Origin: Candidatus Moanabacter tarae
Lineage (GTDB): Bacteria > Verrucomicrobiota > Verrucomicrobiia > Opitutales > UBA2987
Direction: 5' to 3'
Assembly (NCBI GenBank): GCA_003226295.1
Contig: CP029803.1
Coordinates: 1,296,211 to 1,360,210, forward strand
DNA length: 64,000 bases
Under the pieces are notes generated by a model, which did no database searches, had not been told where the DNA came from, and worked only from the letters and a program-made list of their open reading frames with translations. The position numbers were made by a program, and so were the translations under genes. The first letter of the stretch is position 1. Each line of letters opens with the position of its first letter. This document shows positions 55,384 to 64,000 of this stretch, one piece after another.

Positions 55384-56355
55384 TTACCTGTCTACCCGGT
55401 AAAGCGGCTCTAACCCTTGCGCCACACGGTTTAAATTCTCCGCAGCCACTCCTGCACGCTTACGAGCAGTACCGTCTGTACAACCGGCAATATGTGGAGT
55501 CGTAATCACATTAGGCAATTGATACGCAGGCAAGGAAGAGTCGGGGGGTTCATGCGAAAAAGTATCAAGGCCGGCACCACCCAATCTATTGTTAAGCAAG
55601 GAATCGCACATGGCCGATTCGTCTACCAATGCACCACGTGCCACATTGATGATACAAGCGGTCGGTTTCATCATACCGATCCGGCGAGCATCTATAATAT
55701 GTCGCGTCTCAGGCGTGAGGTGAAGATGAACCGACAAGTAATCACTCTCCGTCACTACGCGATCGATATCTTTAGGAGTCCCGATGAATTCCGGTTTCAA
55801 CTCGTCTAAAACTTCGTCTTCGATCTCCCGCACATCAATGGCTTGGATACGTATTCCAAAAGGAGAGGCCCTCCGCGCAAGATCCTGGCCGCTAGCCCCG
55901 AAACCAATTATCCCGAGCACCTTGCCAGTTAGTTCCATCCCTGTAGGCTTGTACAATTCACCTGACTTGAAATTTGAAGAAGCCTGACCGTAATAGCGCG
56001 AAAGCATCAGAATATACATCATGGCACATTCAGCCAAGGCAACGCTGCTAAACTGACCAGGGCAATTGGCAATCGCAAATCGTCTGGTCTTCATGTAATC
56101 TATGTCAACATGATCAAGCCCTGTCCCAAGTATTTGCCATAGCTTGGCATTTACAGCCGCATCGTACATCTCGCGAGTACCCATGCTGCCCCCAATGTCA
56201 AGGACTGCTTCCACTCCAGAGAACTGCTTCTCAATTGAAGCACCATAATCAATAATTTTCAGATTATGATGAGGAGATACCGCACTTATCACTTCTTCCT
56301 CCCAAACAGGTTCTATAAGTGCATGTGGAAGAAATAAAACTTTCAGTTGCTTCAT
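55384..56355 (-). CDS. D-2-hydroxyacid dehydrogenase
   Basis: A 323-residue dehydrogenase paralogous to the one at 53345 in fold. GIIGFGASGQ is the NAD-binding motif, the catalytic Arg is in NVARGALVDE, the Glu in FSHEPPD and the His in TPHIAGC. Its ATG overlaps the TAA stop of the upstream UxuA-like gene by one base (TAATG), a mark of translational coupling, so the two probably act on the same substrate series. The substrate is unknown. Confidence 0.93.
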   Translation of the reverse strand: MKQLKVLFLPHALIEPVWEEEVISAVSPHHNLKIIDYGASIEKQFSGVEAVLDIGGSMGTREMYDAAVNAKLWQILGTGLDHVDIDYMKTRRFAIANCPGQFSSVALAECAMMYILMLSRYYGQASSNFKSGELYKPTGMELTGKVLGIIGFGASGQDLARRASPFGIRIQAIDVREIEDEVLDELKPEFIGTPKDIDRVVTESDYLSVHLHLTPETRHIIDARRIGMMKPTACIINVARGALVDESAMCDSLLNNRLGGAGLDTFSHEPPDSSLPAYQLPNVITTPHIAGCTDGTARKRAGVAAENLNRVAQGLEPLYRVDR

Positions 56356-57317
56356 TATTTTGCCTCGTTTTCAACTGCCTGGATCATTGCAATAATATAG
56401 CCAAATTGAAATGCCCAGCCCTGACGAACCCGAGGAGAAAGGCCTTTGGGAGCCAAATCATCTGGATGCTTCGGCGAATGATCGGGCATGAGCATATACG
56501 GATATCCAGTGGAATGGAAAACCTTTGCCAACTCATACATATTCACGTCCCCTTCATCCGGCCAGACTTCCACAAAGTCGTTAAGCCCACCTTGGATATT
56601 TCTAAAGTGAACATTAAATATCTTCTTATTTTCCGAAAAATACTTCGCTATAGGCGGAAGCTCCTTCCCTGGGTCCTCCAAACCCTCTGCCGCCACTCCA
56701 CAGCAAAAGTTAAATCCGTGATAAGGACTATCAACCAACTCACTAAATTGTTTAAGCCCATCTAGTACGGGATAATTCCATCGTTCTTCGCCACGCAAGA
56801 CAGGAGCCGGAGGATCGGGCAGATGGCATGCCATCTGAACCCTGTACTCTTCTGCAACCGGAATAATACGCTCAAGAAAATATGCAGCTCGGGAAAAAAC
56901 CTCTTCCTTACTCACCTTCATTCCCTTGTGCAGGGCATTATTGTCATATTTTGAAAATTCGAAGGAACTTAGCTCACAACCGGCCCTACCGTATCGGGAT
57001 TCCGTCCGCTGATATCCGACCACACTGAAGTTATAATTTAGGCCTCGAAGCCCTGCCTTGCCAGCATTCTCAATCCACTTACAGACCCGATCAATATCTT
57101 CATCACGCTCTGGGTCTCGCGCCTCAGTGATGTTTCCCGAAATCGGGATATGAATCATCTCCAAATCTACCCCTTCCGAAAATGCCTCCCCACGTTGCCT
57201 TTTAATTTCTTCCAGATCGTCCGGATCGATTCTCGTGTCCATATGGGCCACACCGTGGCGTGTCAGAAACTGGAGCTCCTTTTTTGAAGTACCTATACCT
57301 TGGACGCCTACATACAT
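56355..57317 (-). CDS. UxuA-like sugar-acid dehydratase (TIM barrel)
   Basis: A 320-residue relative of mannonate dehydratase and similar to the protein at 44335. Metal-binding segments are MACHLPDPPAP, FCCGVAAEGL, NVHFRNIQGG and LMPDHSP. The Gly/Asp-rich pattern DEGDVNMYELAKVFH matches the other copy's DDGDMNIAKIF. It starts the TAATG-coupled pair with the dehydrogenase at 55384. A dehydratase acting before or after a hydroxyacid dehydrogenase is plausible, but substrate and direction are inferred. Confidence 0.83.
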   Translation of the reverse strand: MYVGVQGIGTSKKELQFLTRHGVAHMDTRIDPDDLEEIKRQRGEAFSEGVDLEMIHIPISGNITEARDPERDEDIDRVCKWIENAGKAGLRGLNYNFSVVGYQRTESRYGRAGCELSSFEFSKYDNNALHKGMKVSKEEVFSRAAYFLERIIPVAEEYRVQMACHLPDPPAPVLRGEERWNYPVLDGLKQFSELVDSPYHGFNFCCGVAAEGLEDPGKELPPIAKYFSENKKIFNVHFRNIQGGLNDFVEVWPDEGDVNMYELAKVFHSTGYPYMLMPDHSPKHPDDLAPKGLSPRVRQGWAFQFGYIIAMIQAVENEAK

Positions 57318-57774
57318 AACTTTATTTCCCTAATTTTATCTGTTGAACCTCATATTATTTTTCTGTCAAACACACCTGATCTCAGGCTGAAAGTATGTAA
57401 AGATCTCAAGATCCCGCTACGCCTGTCCAGGTCTTTCATGGTGACATCAAGCCAAATATAGGTTTGGGCTGTCACGCTTCGTTAGATCGTTTGAAGCGTC
57501 AAGGCAATCCCGCTCATTACTAATCTCTCCGTTAGGAACCAGGCTCCCGTTTCCGTATTGACCTACTTCACTCATCTCCAAGTTTAAAATAAGAATGAAA
57601 ATCACTTCTAATGCTATCAGAGACTTAGAATTAATCGGATGACTGACTTGACCCATTAGTCATATAATCTAGCTTCAGACAACTGGATACATGAATCATG
57701 TCTGTTTGCCTTACAGATTAAAATAATCCGAGATTTTAGAAGTTTTATAAATCTATAAGAGTGAAGCCTATCCA
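57318..57774. other. Intergenic region, no gene seen
   Basis: These 457 bases separate divergent genes, so promoters for both are expected. The only frame over 60 codons (minus strand, 57447-57656) has no protein-like features. No RNA gene, repeat or convincing operator was recognised. Confidence 0.5.
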
Positions 57775-58659
57775 ATGAAACTTGCTATCCACACAAGCGC
57801 TTTCAGCAAAATTGCCCTATCAAAAATACTCCCTTTTATAGCTAATGCCGGTTACGAAAACGTGGAGATAGCAGCTGACATCTCCGAGTCACACCATTTC
57901 GGCGCTCATGATGCGACAGGGCAGGAAGTAGCTAGCTTGTTCAGTCTCCTAAAGGAAGTTGGACTGAATTTAGCTGCGATTGACATCGGGGGCTGGGATC
58001 TTCCCCTCTGCATTGCTAACTTGGATGAAACAGAAAGGAAAAGTGCGGTCAAAAATACCATTCACGCTGTGGCAGTAACAAGTGATTTGGGATGTCCACT
58101 GATTACCTCTCATCTTTGGGGCCTGCCTAAAGCGAAATCACAAAAAAAAATACCCGATTTCCGATCAGCTTTCCTGCGGTCTATTGAGGATATCGTACCA
58201 ATTCTGGAAGCGCGTAATGTTGAAATGAACTTTATGCCTCATCCCGGAGGATTTATCGAAGAGTCCAATGCAACTGTTGACTTAGTTCGGGAAGCCAACT
58301 GCACCCAAGTAGGATACACCTACGGCACCAGCCATTCATTCGTGATAAATCAGCCTACTCAGACTCTGAGCGACATGATCCACTACGCAGGACAGACATT
58401 AACACATGTACTGGTTTCTGACACTCACGACGTCAAAAGAATCATTGCACCTCCTGAGGTTAAAGCCCACGAACACACCGTTCCAGGACGAGGCGACATT
58501 GATTTTTCCGCTTTAATTCTCGCCCTAAATAAAATCGATTATAACAGGTGTCTTTGTGTCCATTTAATCTCGGAGCGTGATCGAATCTTTGATGCCGCAC
58601 GAGAAACAAGAAAACAGGTGGAGCAATGGCTGATGTCTCCTGGAAACCAGCATGTCTAA
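57775..58659 (+). CDS. Sugar phosphate isomerase/epimerase-like TIM-barrel protein
   Basis: A 294-residue xylose-isomerase-like TIM-barrel protein of the AP-endonuclease 2 superfamily. Metal residues are probably in NFMPHPGGF, VSDTHDVK, HTVPGRGDIDF and the final HLISERDRI. This resembles enzymes annotated as sugar phosphate isomerase/epimerase or hydroxypyruvate isomerase-like; assignment to a single reaction is not possible. It overlaps the following ThDP-enzyme gene by 8 bases, which implies translational coupling. Confidence 0.85.
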   Translation: MKLAIHTSAFSKIALSKILPFIANAGYENVEIAADISESHHFGAHDATGQEVASLFSLLKEVGLNLAAIDIGGWDLPLCIANLDETERKSAVKNTIHAVAVTSDLGCPLITSHLWGLPKAKSQKKIPDFRSAFLRSIEDIVPILEARNVEMNFMPHPGGFIEESNATVDLVREANCTQVGYTYGTSHSFVINQPTQTLSDMIHYAGQTLTHVLVSDTHDVKRIIAPPEVKAHEHTVPGRGDIDFSALILALNKIDYNRCLCVHLISERDRIFDAARETRKQVEQWLMSPGNQHV

Positions 58660-60229
58660 AATGAATGGCGGCCAAGTCCTAGTCGAATCTTTATACAGAA
58701 ATGGTATTCGCTTTATCTTTGGCATACCTGGAGCCGGACAATACGAAGCAACTGACGCAATTTATCAACATTCAGGAATCCTCTATATCAACACTCGCCA
58801 TGAGCAAGCGGCTAGTTTTATGGCTGACGGATACGCCCGTGCTAGTGGAAAGGTTGGAGCCGCATTAGTTGTTCCAGGACCTGGATTTTATAACGCTTGC
58901 GCCGGCATCTCAACGGCACACGCTGTTTCCTCACCTATCTTGGTTATCACGGGCTTGCCCTATAGTCATCAAAAGGGTGGTCAAAAACTTGATCGAAGCT
59001 TCTTGGAGCCCCTAACGAAATGGTCCGGGAATGCTAAATCTCCCGAAGAAATACCTGGGCTTATAAATTCCGCTTTCCATCATCTTAAGAACGGTCGCAA
59101 ACAACCGGTAGTAGTAGAGATCTCAGCTAATGCCCTCGAGATGGAAACCGACTTTCAATTACTCGACCCGGAACCGGATGTGCAACCAGTCAGTAATCCC
59201 AAATTGCTTGACCAGGCGGCCTGTATTTTGGCCAACGCAGACAAACCCCTTATCTGGACTGGCGGAGGAGCCGTATATTCCGACTCTACCCAGAATCTTC
59301 AAAAACTTGCGGAACACCTCCAGGCTCCTGTTGTGACAACTGCTGGAGGCAAAGGCGCAATCTCGGACCGGCACCCACTCTCATTAGGTCTCGCCGAACT
59401 TCGCTACAAGCCACTCAACACATGGATTGATAGCTGCGATGTCATTCTGGCAGTAGGAACAGGAACTGGGTTCCAGGATAGGCTTAGCCGTCAACAGGTA
59501 GTTCGTATCGATATCGACGAAAAGGAAATCCGACGCCCAAATCATCATTCACTGGGCATTGAGGGAGACGCCTCCTACTGTCTAGATGAACTGCTTACCC
59601 GTATCCGCGAAATCTCGGAGTCCCGACCAAACATTGAGGAGGAAGTGAAGTCTATCAATGAATTACGATTTAATCCAGACGATCAGCTCCAGCCTCAACA
59701 CGACTTCCAACAAGCTATCCGTTCTGCTATTCCAGATGACGGCATCCTTGTCATTGGTATGAATCAAATGGGATACTATTGCCGGAACTATTATGCTACT
59801 TATTCGCCTCGAACACTTTTTACATCATCTTCTGAAGGCACCCTCGGCTCCGCATACCCTATCGCACTTGGTGCCAAAGTTGCCAAACCAAATAAGGCAG
59901 TTGTTTCCATTTCTGGTGATGGTGGCTTCCTTTATAATGTCCAAGAACTTGCCACCGCCGTACAACATGGGATCTGTGCCGTAGCCATAGTTTTTAATGA
60001 CAACGCTTTCGGTAATGTCCTGCGGGCACAGATCGAGCAATTCGATGGCAATATCATTGGGACAAAACTCCATAACCCAGACTTCGTTCGTCTGGCTGAA
60101 ACATTCGGAGCACGTGGTATCCGTGCCCACAATGCAGAAGAGCTAGAAACAACCTTGAGCGAGGCTTTAGTCGCAAACAAACCCACTCTTATCGAAGTTC
60201 CAGTTGGAATGATGGACAGACGTTACTAG
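58652..60229 (+). CDS. Thiamine diphosphate-dependent enzyme, acetolactate-synthase-like
   Basis: A 525-residue ThDP enzyme of the AlsS/IlvB-like group. The N-terminal domain has GIPGAGQYEATDAIY and RHEQAASFMADGYARASG with the cofactor-activating Glu. The C-terminal ThDP/Mg motif is ISGDGGFLYNVQELATAVQHG followed by NDNAFGN. Such enzymes condense or decarboxylate 2-oxo acids. It overlaps the sugar isomerase gene by 8 bases; a start at Met4 (58661) is the alternative. The isomerase plus ThDP enzyme pairing suggests carbon-carbon lyase or ligase chemistry on a sugar-derived 2-oxo acid. Confidence 0.9.
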   Translation: MSKMNGGQVLVESLYRNGIRFIFGIPGAGQYEATDAIYQHSGILYINTRHEQAASFMADGYARASGKVGAALVVPGPGFYNACAGISTAHAVSSPILVITGLPYSHQKGGQKLDRSFLEPLTKWSGNAKSPEEIPGLINSAFHHLKNGRKQPVVVEISANALEMETDFQLLDPEPDVQPVSNPKLLDQAACILANADKPLIWTGGGAVYSDSTQNLQKLAEHLQAPVVTTAGGKGAISDRHPLSLGLAELRYKPLNTWIDSCDVILAVGTGTGFQDRLSRQQVVRIDIDEKEIRRPNHHSLGIEGDASYCLDELLTRIREISESRPNIEEEVKSINELRFNPDDQLQPQHDFQQAIRSAIPDDGILVIGMNQMGYYCRNYYATYSPRTLFTSSSEGTLGSAYPIALGAKVAKPNKAVVSISGDGGFLYNVQELATAVQHGICAVAIVFNDNAFGNVLRAQIEQFDGNIIGTKLHNPDFVRLAETFGARGIRAHNAEELETTLSEALVANKPTLIEVPVGMMDRRY

Positions 60230-60297
60230 ATGAGACTTCTTTTCTTAAAATTCTAGAAAACTCCAGATCTAAAGAGAAAATATACCAAGGAACCAGC

Positions 60298-61923
60298 ATG
60301 TCTGAATTAAAGGGAAAGCCCATCCTCACACAAGCCGACCACGATCATTTCCTTGATTACGGCTATATCATTGTCCCAAACGTTGTATCTCCGGAGAAAA
60401 TCGCTGCAATCTTACCTGTACTCGAAAAAAACAATGGCAAACGAAGTGATCTTTCCGAAATACAAGACTGTGAGAGCGAACGCCTAGTAACGGCAATTCA
60501 AGAGCTATTCGGATTTGATTTGGGAATCCTTTGTAAAGAATCTGGCCGGGATATGGTTCGCCATTACGAACCTGATGCAGAATGGGGAAACCTCCCGGCC
60601 CATGTAGATGATGCCTATCCAACCATTATGCCAAACGGTTGGGCTATTGGATGCTTTCTCTTTCTAACACGAGTTAATTCTGGAGGTGGGGCGTTCATTT
60701 ATTATCCAGGCTCGCTGTGGCGAAACCGAAGCATCATGGAGTGCAATTGGCAATCCGCCAAAGATGCTGTAGCCCTTCCGAATACCTCGGGCCCTCCGGT
60801 TGAATGTCTCGCCTCACCGGGTGATGCCATTCTCTTCCACCACCTCATGAGCCACAGAGGTTCCCCTAACTTGAACGACCCGAATGCGACACGTCACGCA
60901 ATTCTGTCTCGCTGGCGACCAAAAGTTCGTCTCAGCCCAGGCCTCAAGCCATTCGAGGAAATGACAACTATCGAAAAAAGTAATTCAGCGCGGTTTGCAG
61001 CCACTCGTTCAAATCGGAAACTTCCTTTAGAGAGCGAAAGGAATGACTGTATTTCAACTCTACTACGAGAAGGATTCGATAACCTTGCCAGTATGCGCTC
61101 CTACGCTATCCTTCACTTCGACGGAAGCTCCCATATCCTCTACTGCCAAAATGACCGAAACGGGGTAAGCAATAACTCCATTCGACACATGTTCACTGAA
61201 GATCTCACGCGATGGCAACATCGACCTGATCTAAGCATCGGAGCCAACAACGTACGCACTCTGCAACTACATCAGTACGGACTGCAAATCATACTGGCAG
61301 TTACCCTAAACAACTGCACCACATTACTCTATTCATCTTTAGATCTTGAGTCATGGGAACTTATAGCAGAGGTAGAAGATTCCATGACGGCAACTCCCTG
61401 GTTCACTTATTTCAAATACGCAAGTCAGGTGGCAAAGGGGCTAACTCTCTTCTCTGTCTCCTCGGAGTGTCCGGACAAAATCACCTGCTCATGGGGAGAA
61501 AATTGGGAAGAAACCGACGAGTGGAGTGAATATTCAATCGCCGCAAGGTCACCAAAAGGCCAGGAGATCTTTGACGTTACGGTAGCTGCTCAGTATTCCG
61601 ATCGAGACTGCGCCTTTGTTGCAGACCTCTCGACAAATGGCGGAATAAGTACCCACCCCTACTATGCACTAACCAAAGACACTGGCAACGCCGGTGAACG
61701 TTTAAAACCCCTGCCATTTTCCGGGAACTCTCACCCCAGATGTATTCGTATCCTTAATCGCTCCCAAAACTACTGGATGGTAAGCTACCTTCAGCATTCA
61801 CAAGAAGGGCATGAAAAACTATTCTGGGGTACTATCGATTGGTTGAAAAACCCTCCAACTCTGGTTCAATTGAACAATCCTGAAGATCTCGATCAGGCAA
61901 GGGCTCTTGTAGGATTCCTCTAA
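60298..61923 (+). CDS. PhyH oxygenase fused to a probable beta-propeller domain
   Basis: A 541-residue protein. The first 240 residues are PhyH-like, with AHVDDAYP carrying the HxD, PGDAILFHHLMSHRGSPN carrying the distal His, and a following Arg in TRHAILSRW. From about residue 265 to the end, repeats such as SSHILYCQND, TLQLHQYGLQIILAV, LTLFSVSSE and QNYWMVSYL, rich in beta strands and aromatic residues, suggest a propeller of GH43- or sialidase-like type. The fusion is seen directly in one frame; the fold of the second half is inferred. The extra domain may bind a glycan substrate. Confidence 0.8.
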   Translation: MSELKGKPILTQADHDHFLDYGYIIVPNVVSPEKIAAILPVLEKNNGKRSDLSEIQDCESERLVTAIQELFGFDLGILCKESGRDMVRHYEPDAEWGNLPAHVDDAYPTIMPNGWAIGCFLFLTRVNSGGGAFIYYPGSLWRNRSIMECNWQSAKDAVALPNTSGPPVECLASPGDAILFHHLMSHRGSPNLNDPNATRHAILSRWRPKVRLSPGLKPFEEMTTIEKSNSARFAATRSNRKLPLESERNDCISTLLREGFDNLASMRSYAILHFDGSSHILYCQNDRNGVSNNSIRHMFTEDLTRWQHRPDLSIGANNVRTLQLHQYGLQIILAVTLNNCTTLLYSSLDLESWELIAEVEDSMTATPWFTYFKYASQVAKGLTLFSVSSECPDKITCSWGENWEETDEWSEYSIAARSPKGQEIFDVTVAAQYSDRDCAFVADLSTNGGISTHPYYALTKDTGNAGERLKPLPFSGNSHPRCIRILNRSQNYWMVSYLQHSQEGHEKLFWGTIDWLKNPPTLVQLNNPEDLDQARALVGFL

Positions 61924-62077
61924 TCCGAAATCCAGTACATGGATCGAGAAGGAATAGATTCTGATTTGAATTAGAATGAAGAATGATGCGCTGTATTTCA
62001 CTAATCGAACCATACACAGCTTTTAGATGCTATACTAGAAGCTCATTCGCAACAAGCTAGCAACCACAAGCCATCCA

Positions 62078-62977
62078 CTATTTCTGGATAATCGCCGAAA
62101 CATCCACGGGTCCCCGAATCACATCAACCGTTAGGCGATCTTCCATTTCCGGGTTTACTGCCCAAAGTATCTCCGGATCGTAAACTCGCGGAGCTTCCTC
62201 CGGCTTAGATGGCATTTGCCACTCCGGCCAAAATCGCTGAATAAGCATCTCGGCATTTTTCCAAGCAATCCGATCTTTTAAATCGTCTGAAATTGGAGCC
62301 GCCTCTATCTCATTCTGAAGGTGACGGAAATCGTAGTAAGGTTGATCGGCACCGTAAATGATCCGATCCTGTCCAACAGCATTGGCCAAGTCATGGAAGT
62401 CCCATTTCGTTCCTCGACCATCCGGAAATTGAACTACCTCAAAGACGAGATTCTCCAAATCTGATAGATGCTCAGTAGCGTATGTACTAGCATGTACAAT
62501 AAATGTTAGGCCAGGGAATGATCGCGCAATTCGACCCATCAACGGAGTATGGCAATGAAGATTGCAGAGCCCACCATAGGCAGCCGCTACCTCGATAAAT
62601 GGCAAAGAGGATTCGTTAAAAGGAGGATGGTCAACGAAGCCATCGAGCGCCAATTCCCGAAAAGCTCGGTCCAGTTCATCGAGCCCTGACTCTCCGAATC
62701 GCACCTCACTGATTCCAAGTACAAGAGGAAAGGTTTTCGGAAAGGCTGCACGAGCACCTGATGCCATCTCGTTGATAGCCCTTATGTCAGCCATGCCATT
62801 GAGGATCGGACTGCCGGTAGCAACGGGCATAGAAATACTCGCTACGGTATTAGTGGCTGCATTTCGGGCTAACGCCATCGGAAGATTGACACCCACCATT
62901 GGAGCTCGGTTAATGGTTCGTCCAAAATGGTGATGCATGTCAATGTAAGGGCGTTCGGGCGTGGAATATTTGATCAT
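62078..62977 (-). CDS. Amidohydrolase family 2 metal-dependent hydrolase
   Basis: A 299-residue TIM-barrel hydrolase of the amidohydrolase-2 group. The first metal motif is YIDMHHHFG, a later His is in NLHCHTPLMG and FIVHAST, and the C-terminal Asp is in IIYGADQPYYDF. The family includes decarboxylases and lactonases, such as those acting on gamma-carboxymuconolactone or dihydroxybenzoate derivatives; the reaction here is not determined. It lies on the opposite strand from the PhyH-propeller gene and the GH42-like gene. Confidence 0.87.
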   Translation of the reverse strand: MIKYSTPERPYIDMHHHFGRTINRAPMVGVNLPMALARNAATNTVASISMPVATGSPILNGMADIRAINEMASGARAAFPKTFPLVLGISEVRFGESGLDELDRAFRELALDGFVDHPPFNESSLPFIEVAAAYGGLCNLHCHTPLMGRIARSFPGLTFIVHASTYATEHLSDLENLVFEVVQFPDGRGTKWDFHDLANAVGQDRIIYGADQPYYDFRHLQNEIEAAPISDDLKDRIAWKNAEMLIQRFWPEWQMPSKPEEAPRVYDPEILWAVNPEMEDRLTVDVIRGPVDVSAIIQK

Positions 62978-63219
62978 GATGAAACGTAATCTATTAGTAT
63001 CAGTTCAAATGGGCAACCTAAGAACGTCCTCGATAATAAAGAATGCTTAATTGCTGTAATCTTCGTCGTTAATTTGGTCATAACTTCTGAATCAAATTGA
63101 TTATCTCTTCTAACCATTTAAAAATAATAGAAATGATTCGACTGCGGTTACGAAAAAAGAGTTTGGAGCAGGGCTGTTTTAGACATTACATTTGCGGCCT
63201 TAACTGATAATATAATTTT

Positions 63220-64000
63220 ATGCAGATTTCTCAGACAACCCCACGCAAAAGCCTCTTGGGCGATTCCACCCACCCATTTCCCATCGGAACGGAATACTAC
63301 CGTGCACCAATGCCGCCTCAGAAATTTTGGGATGAGGATTTTAAATCCATACGTAAAATGGGAATGCGCATCGTAAGGACATTCTCATTCTGGAATTGGA
63401 TGGAGCCACAGTCTGGAATCTTTGAACTTGATGACTTCGATCGAATGTTTGAGCTCGCCCAAAAAAACGATCTAAAGGTCTGGTTCGATATCACTCTAGC
63501 AACACACGGTTCTTGTCCTGAGTGGTTGTTGCGCGAGCATCCTGATATTCGAGCAGTGAAAGCAAATGGTGAAGTTGTCATGCCGTCAGCCGGCAAAGCC
63601 ATGCCTCAGGGTGTAAGAATCCAATGCTATGACCACCCGAAATGGAGAGAATATGGGGAACGACTTCTCCGCACTGTTGTTTCGCGCTACAAGGATGCCC
63701 CAAATTTGATCATGTGGGGAATTTGGGACGGAATCGGCTTATCTGGATTCGACGACGATCCGTGCTACTGTAATCACACCCTGAACCAGTACTCCCTCTG
63801 GCTAAAGGCAAAATATTCCCTCGACCAATTGAATGATCGCTTTCTACGCCGTTACCGTAACTGGGAAGATGTTCACCCTCCCAGGAACAACAACAACATC
63901 GTTGAGATGTTGCTTTATCGGCAATTTCATTACGAAAACCTTGCCAATGCCCTTAGATGGCAGGTCAAGATAGTCGAAAGCCTAGACGATCAGCACGAAG
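63220..64000 (+). CDS. GH42-like beta-galactosidase, truncated by window edge
   Basis: The frame runs from an ATG at 63220 to the last base without a stop, giving 260 residues of a larger glycoside hydrolase. The N-terminus matches GH42: GTEYYRAPMP, FWDEDFKSIRKMGMRIVRTFSFWNWMEPQSG and PEWLL. Later CYCNHTLNQYSLWLKAKYSLDQLN and RYRNWEDVHPP are also GH42-like. At the acid/base position, where GH42 has an NE pair, this reads WGIWDGIG, so the Glu appears to be Gly. A TATAAT sits at 63211-63216, 4 bases before the ATG, with no ribosome-binding site visible, so leaderless translation is possible. Confidence 0.85.
   Translation, partial: MQISQTTPRKSLLGDSTHPFPIGTEYYRAPMPPQKFWDEDFKSIRKMGMRIVRTFSFWNWMEPQSGIFELDDFDRMFELAQKNDLKVWFDITLATHGSCPEWLLREHPDIRAVKANGEVVMPSAGKAMPQGVRIQCYDHPKWREYGERLLRTVVSRYKDAPNLIMWGIWDGIGLSGFDDDPCYCNHTLNQYSLWLKAKYSLDQLNDRFLRRYRNWEDVHPPRNNNNIVEMLLYRQFHYENLANALRWQVKIVESLDDQHE

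Noticed and set aside
57447-57656. Minus-strand 69-codon frame in the divergent intergenic region
   Set aside because: Composition is not protein-like and no start signal is visible.
1-64000. CRISPR arrays, prophage, transposases
   Set aside because: No regularly spaced direct repeats, phage structural genes or transposase-like frames were seen in the window.

Overview
The window looks like a chromosomal segment from a free-living or host-associated marine member of the Verrucomicrobiota, probably the Opitutae/Puniceicoccales side. This assignment is inferred from gene content and recalled family resemblance, not from a marker-gene phylogeny. The supporting traits are a RuvC with a long basic N-terminal leader, an ECF sigma factor next to a single-pass anti-sigma-like protein, a DUF3127 protein, two Cys-type sulfatases, an ExbB/ExbD/TonB module, and many phytanoyl-CoA-dioxygenase-like (PhyH) oxygenases, sugar-acid enzymes and a GH42-type hydrolase. 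Base composition is moderate by eye, and several genes seem to use GTG or TTG starts.

The first two thirds (about 1-43,900) is mostly housekeeping. It holds acs, queA, a YceI protein, a TIGR04283-like glycosyltransferase, a TVP38/TMEM64 membrane protein, a DUF547 protein, ruvC, and recF overlapping a LysM/TPR lipoprotein gene. Next comes a sigma factor / anti-sigma-like / HtrA-like / fumC run, then a polyprenyl synthetase, rpsT with a 32-residue basic gene behind it, the RNase P RNA, a zinc-ribbon coiled-coil protein, a DinG/XPD-type helicase and tRNA-Ala(GGC). After a first sulfatase come tonB-exbD-exbB, a PfkB-like protein with tmk and holB, mutS and DUF3127. An accessory block at 31,366-36,626 contains a second sulfatase, an enolase-superfamily dehydratase and a penicillin-acylase-like Ntn hydrolase. 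The nusA-infB-rbfA-DHH phosphoesterase-truB-ribF translation operon follows on the minus strand.

From about 44,300 to the right edge the window is catabolic and accessory. It has two UxuA-like proteins, an SDR oxidoreductase, four PhyH-type and one TauD-type Fe(II)/2-oxoglutarate oxygenases, a heterodimeric ABC exporter, two D-2-hydroxyacid dehydrogenases, a sugar-phosphate isomerase overlapping a ThDP-dependent enzyme, an amidohydrolase, and a GH42-like gene that runs off the edge. These fit oxidative trimming and catabolism of unusual, possibly methylated or acidic, sugars, but the substrate cannot be read from the sequence.

The most notable observations are: an HtrA/DegP-like protein that has lost all three catalytic residues inside an AlgU-MucA-MucD-like operon; the dense oxygenase cluster, including a PhyH fused to a probable beta-propeller and a PhyH with an atypical metal motif; a DUF3127 protein ending in an SSB-type tip; a perfect 114-bp tandem duplication in infB; a perfect 20-bp hairpin between tRNA-Ala and a sulfatase; and altered active sites in the PfkB-like, enolase-superfamily and GH42-like proteins.
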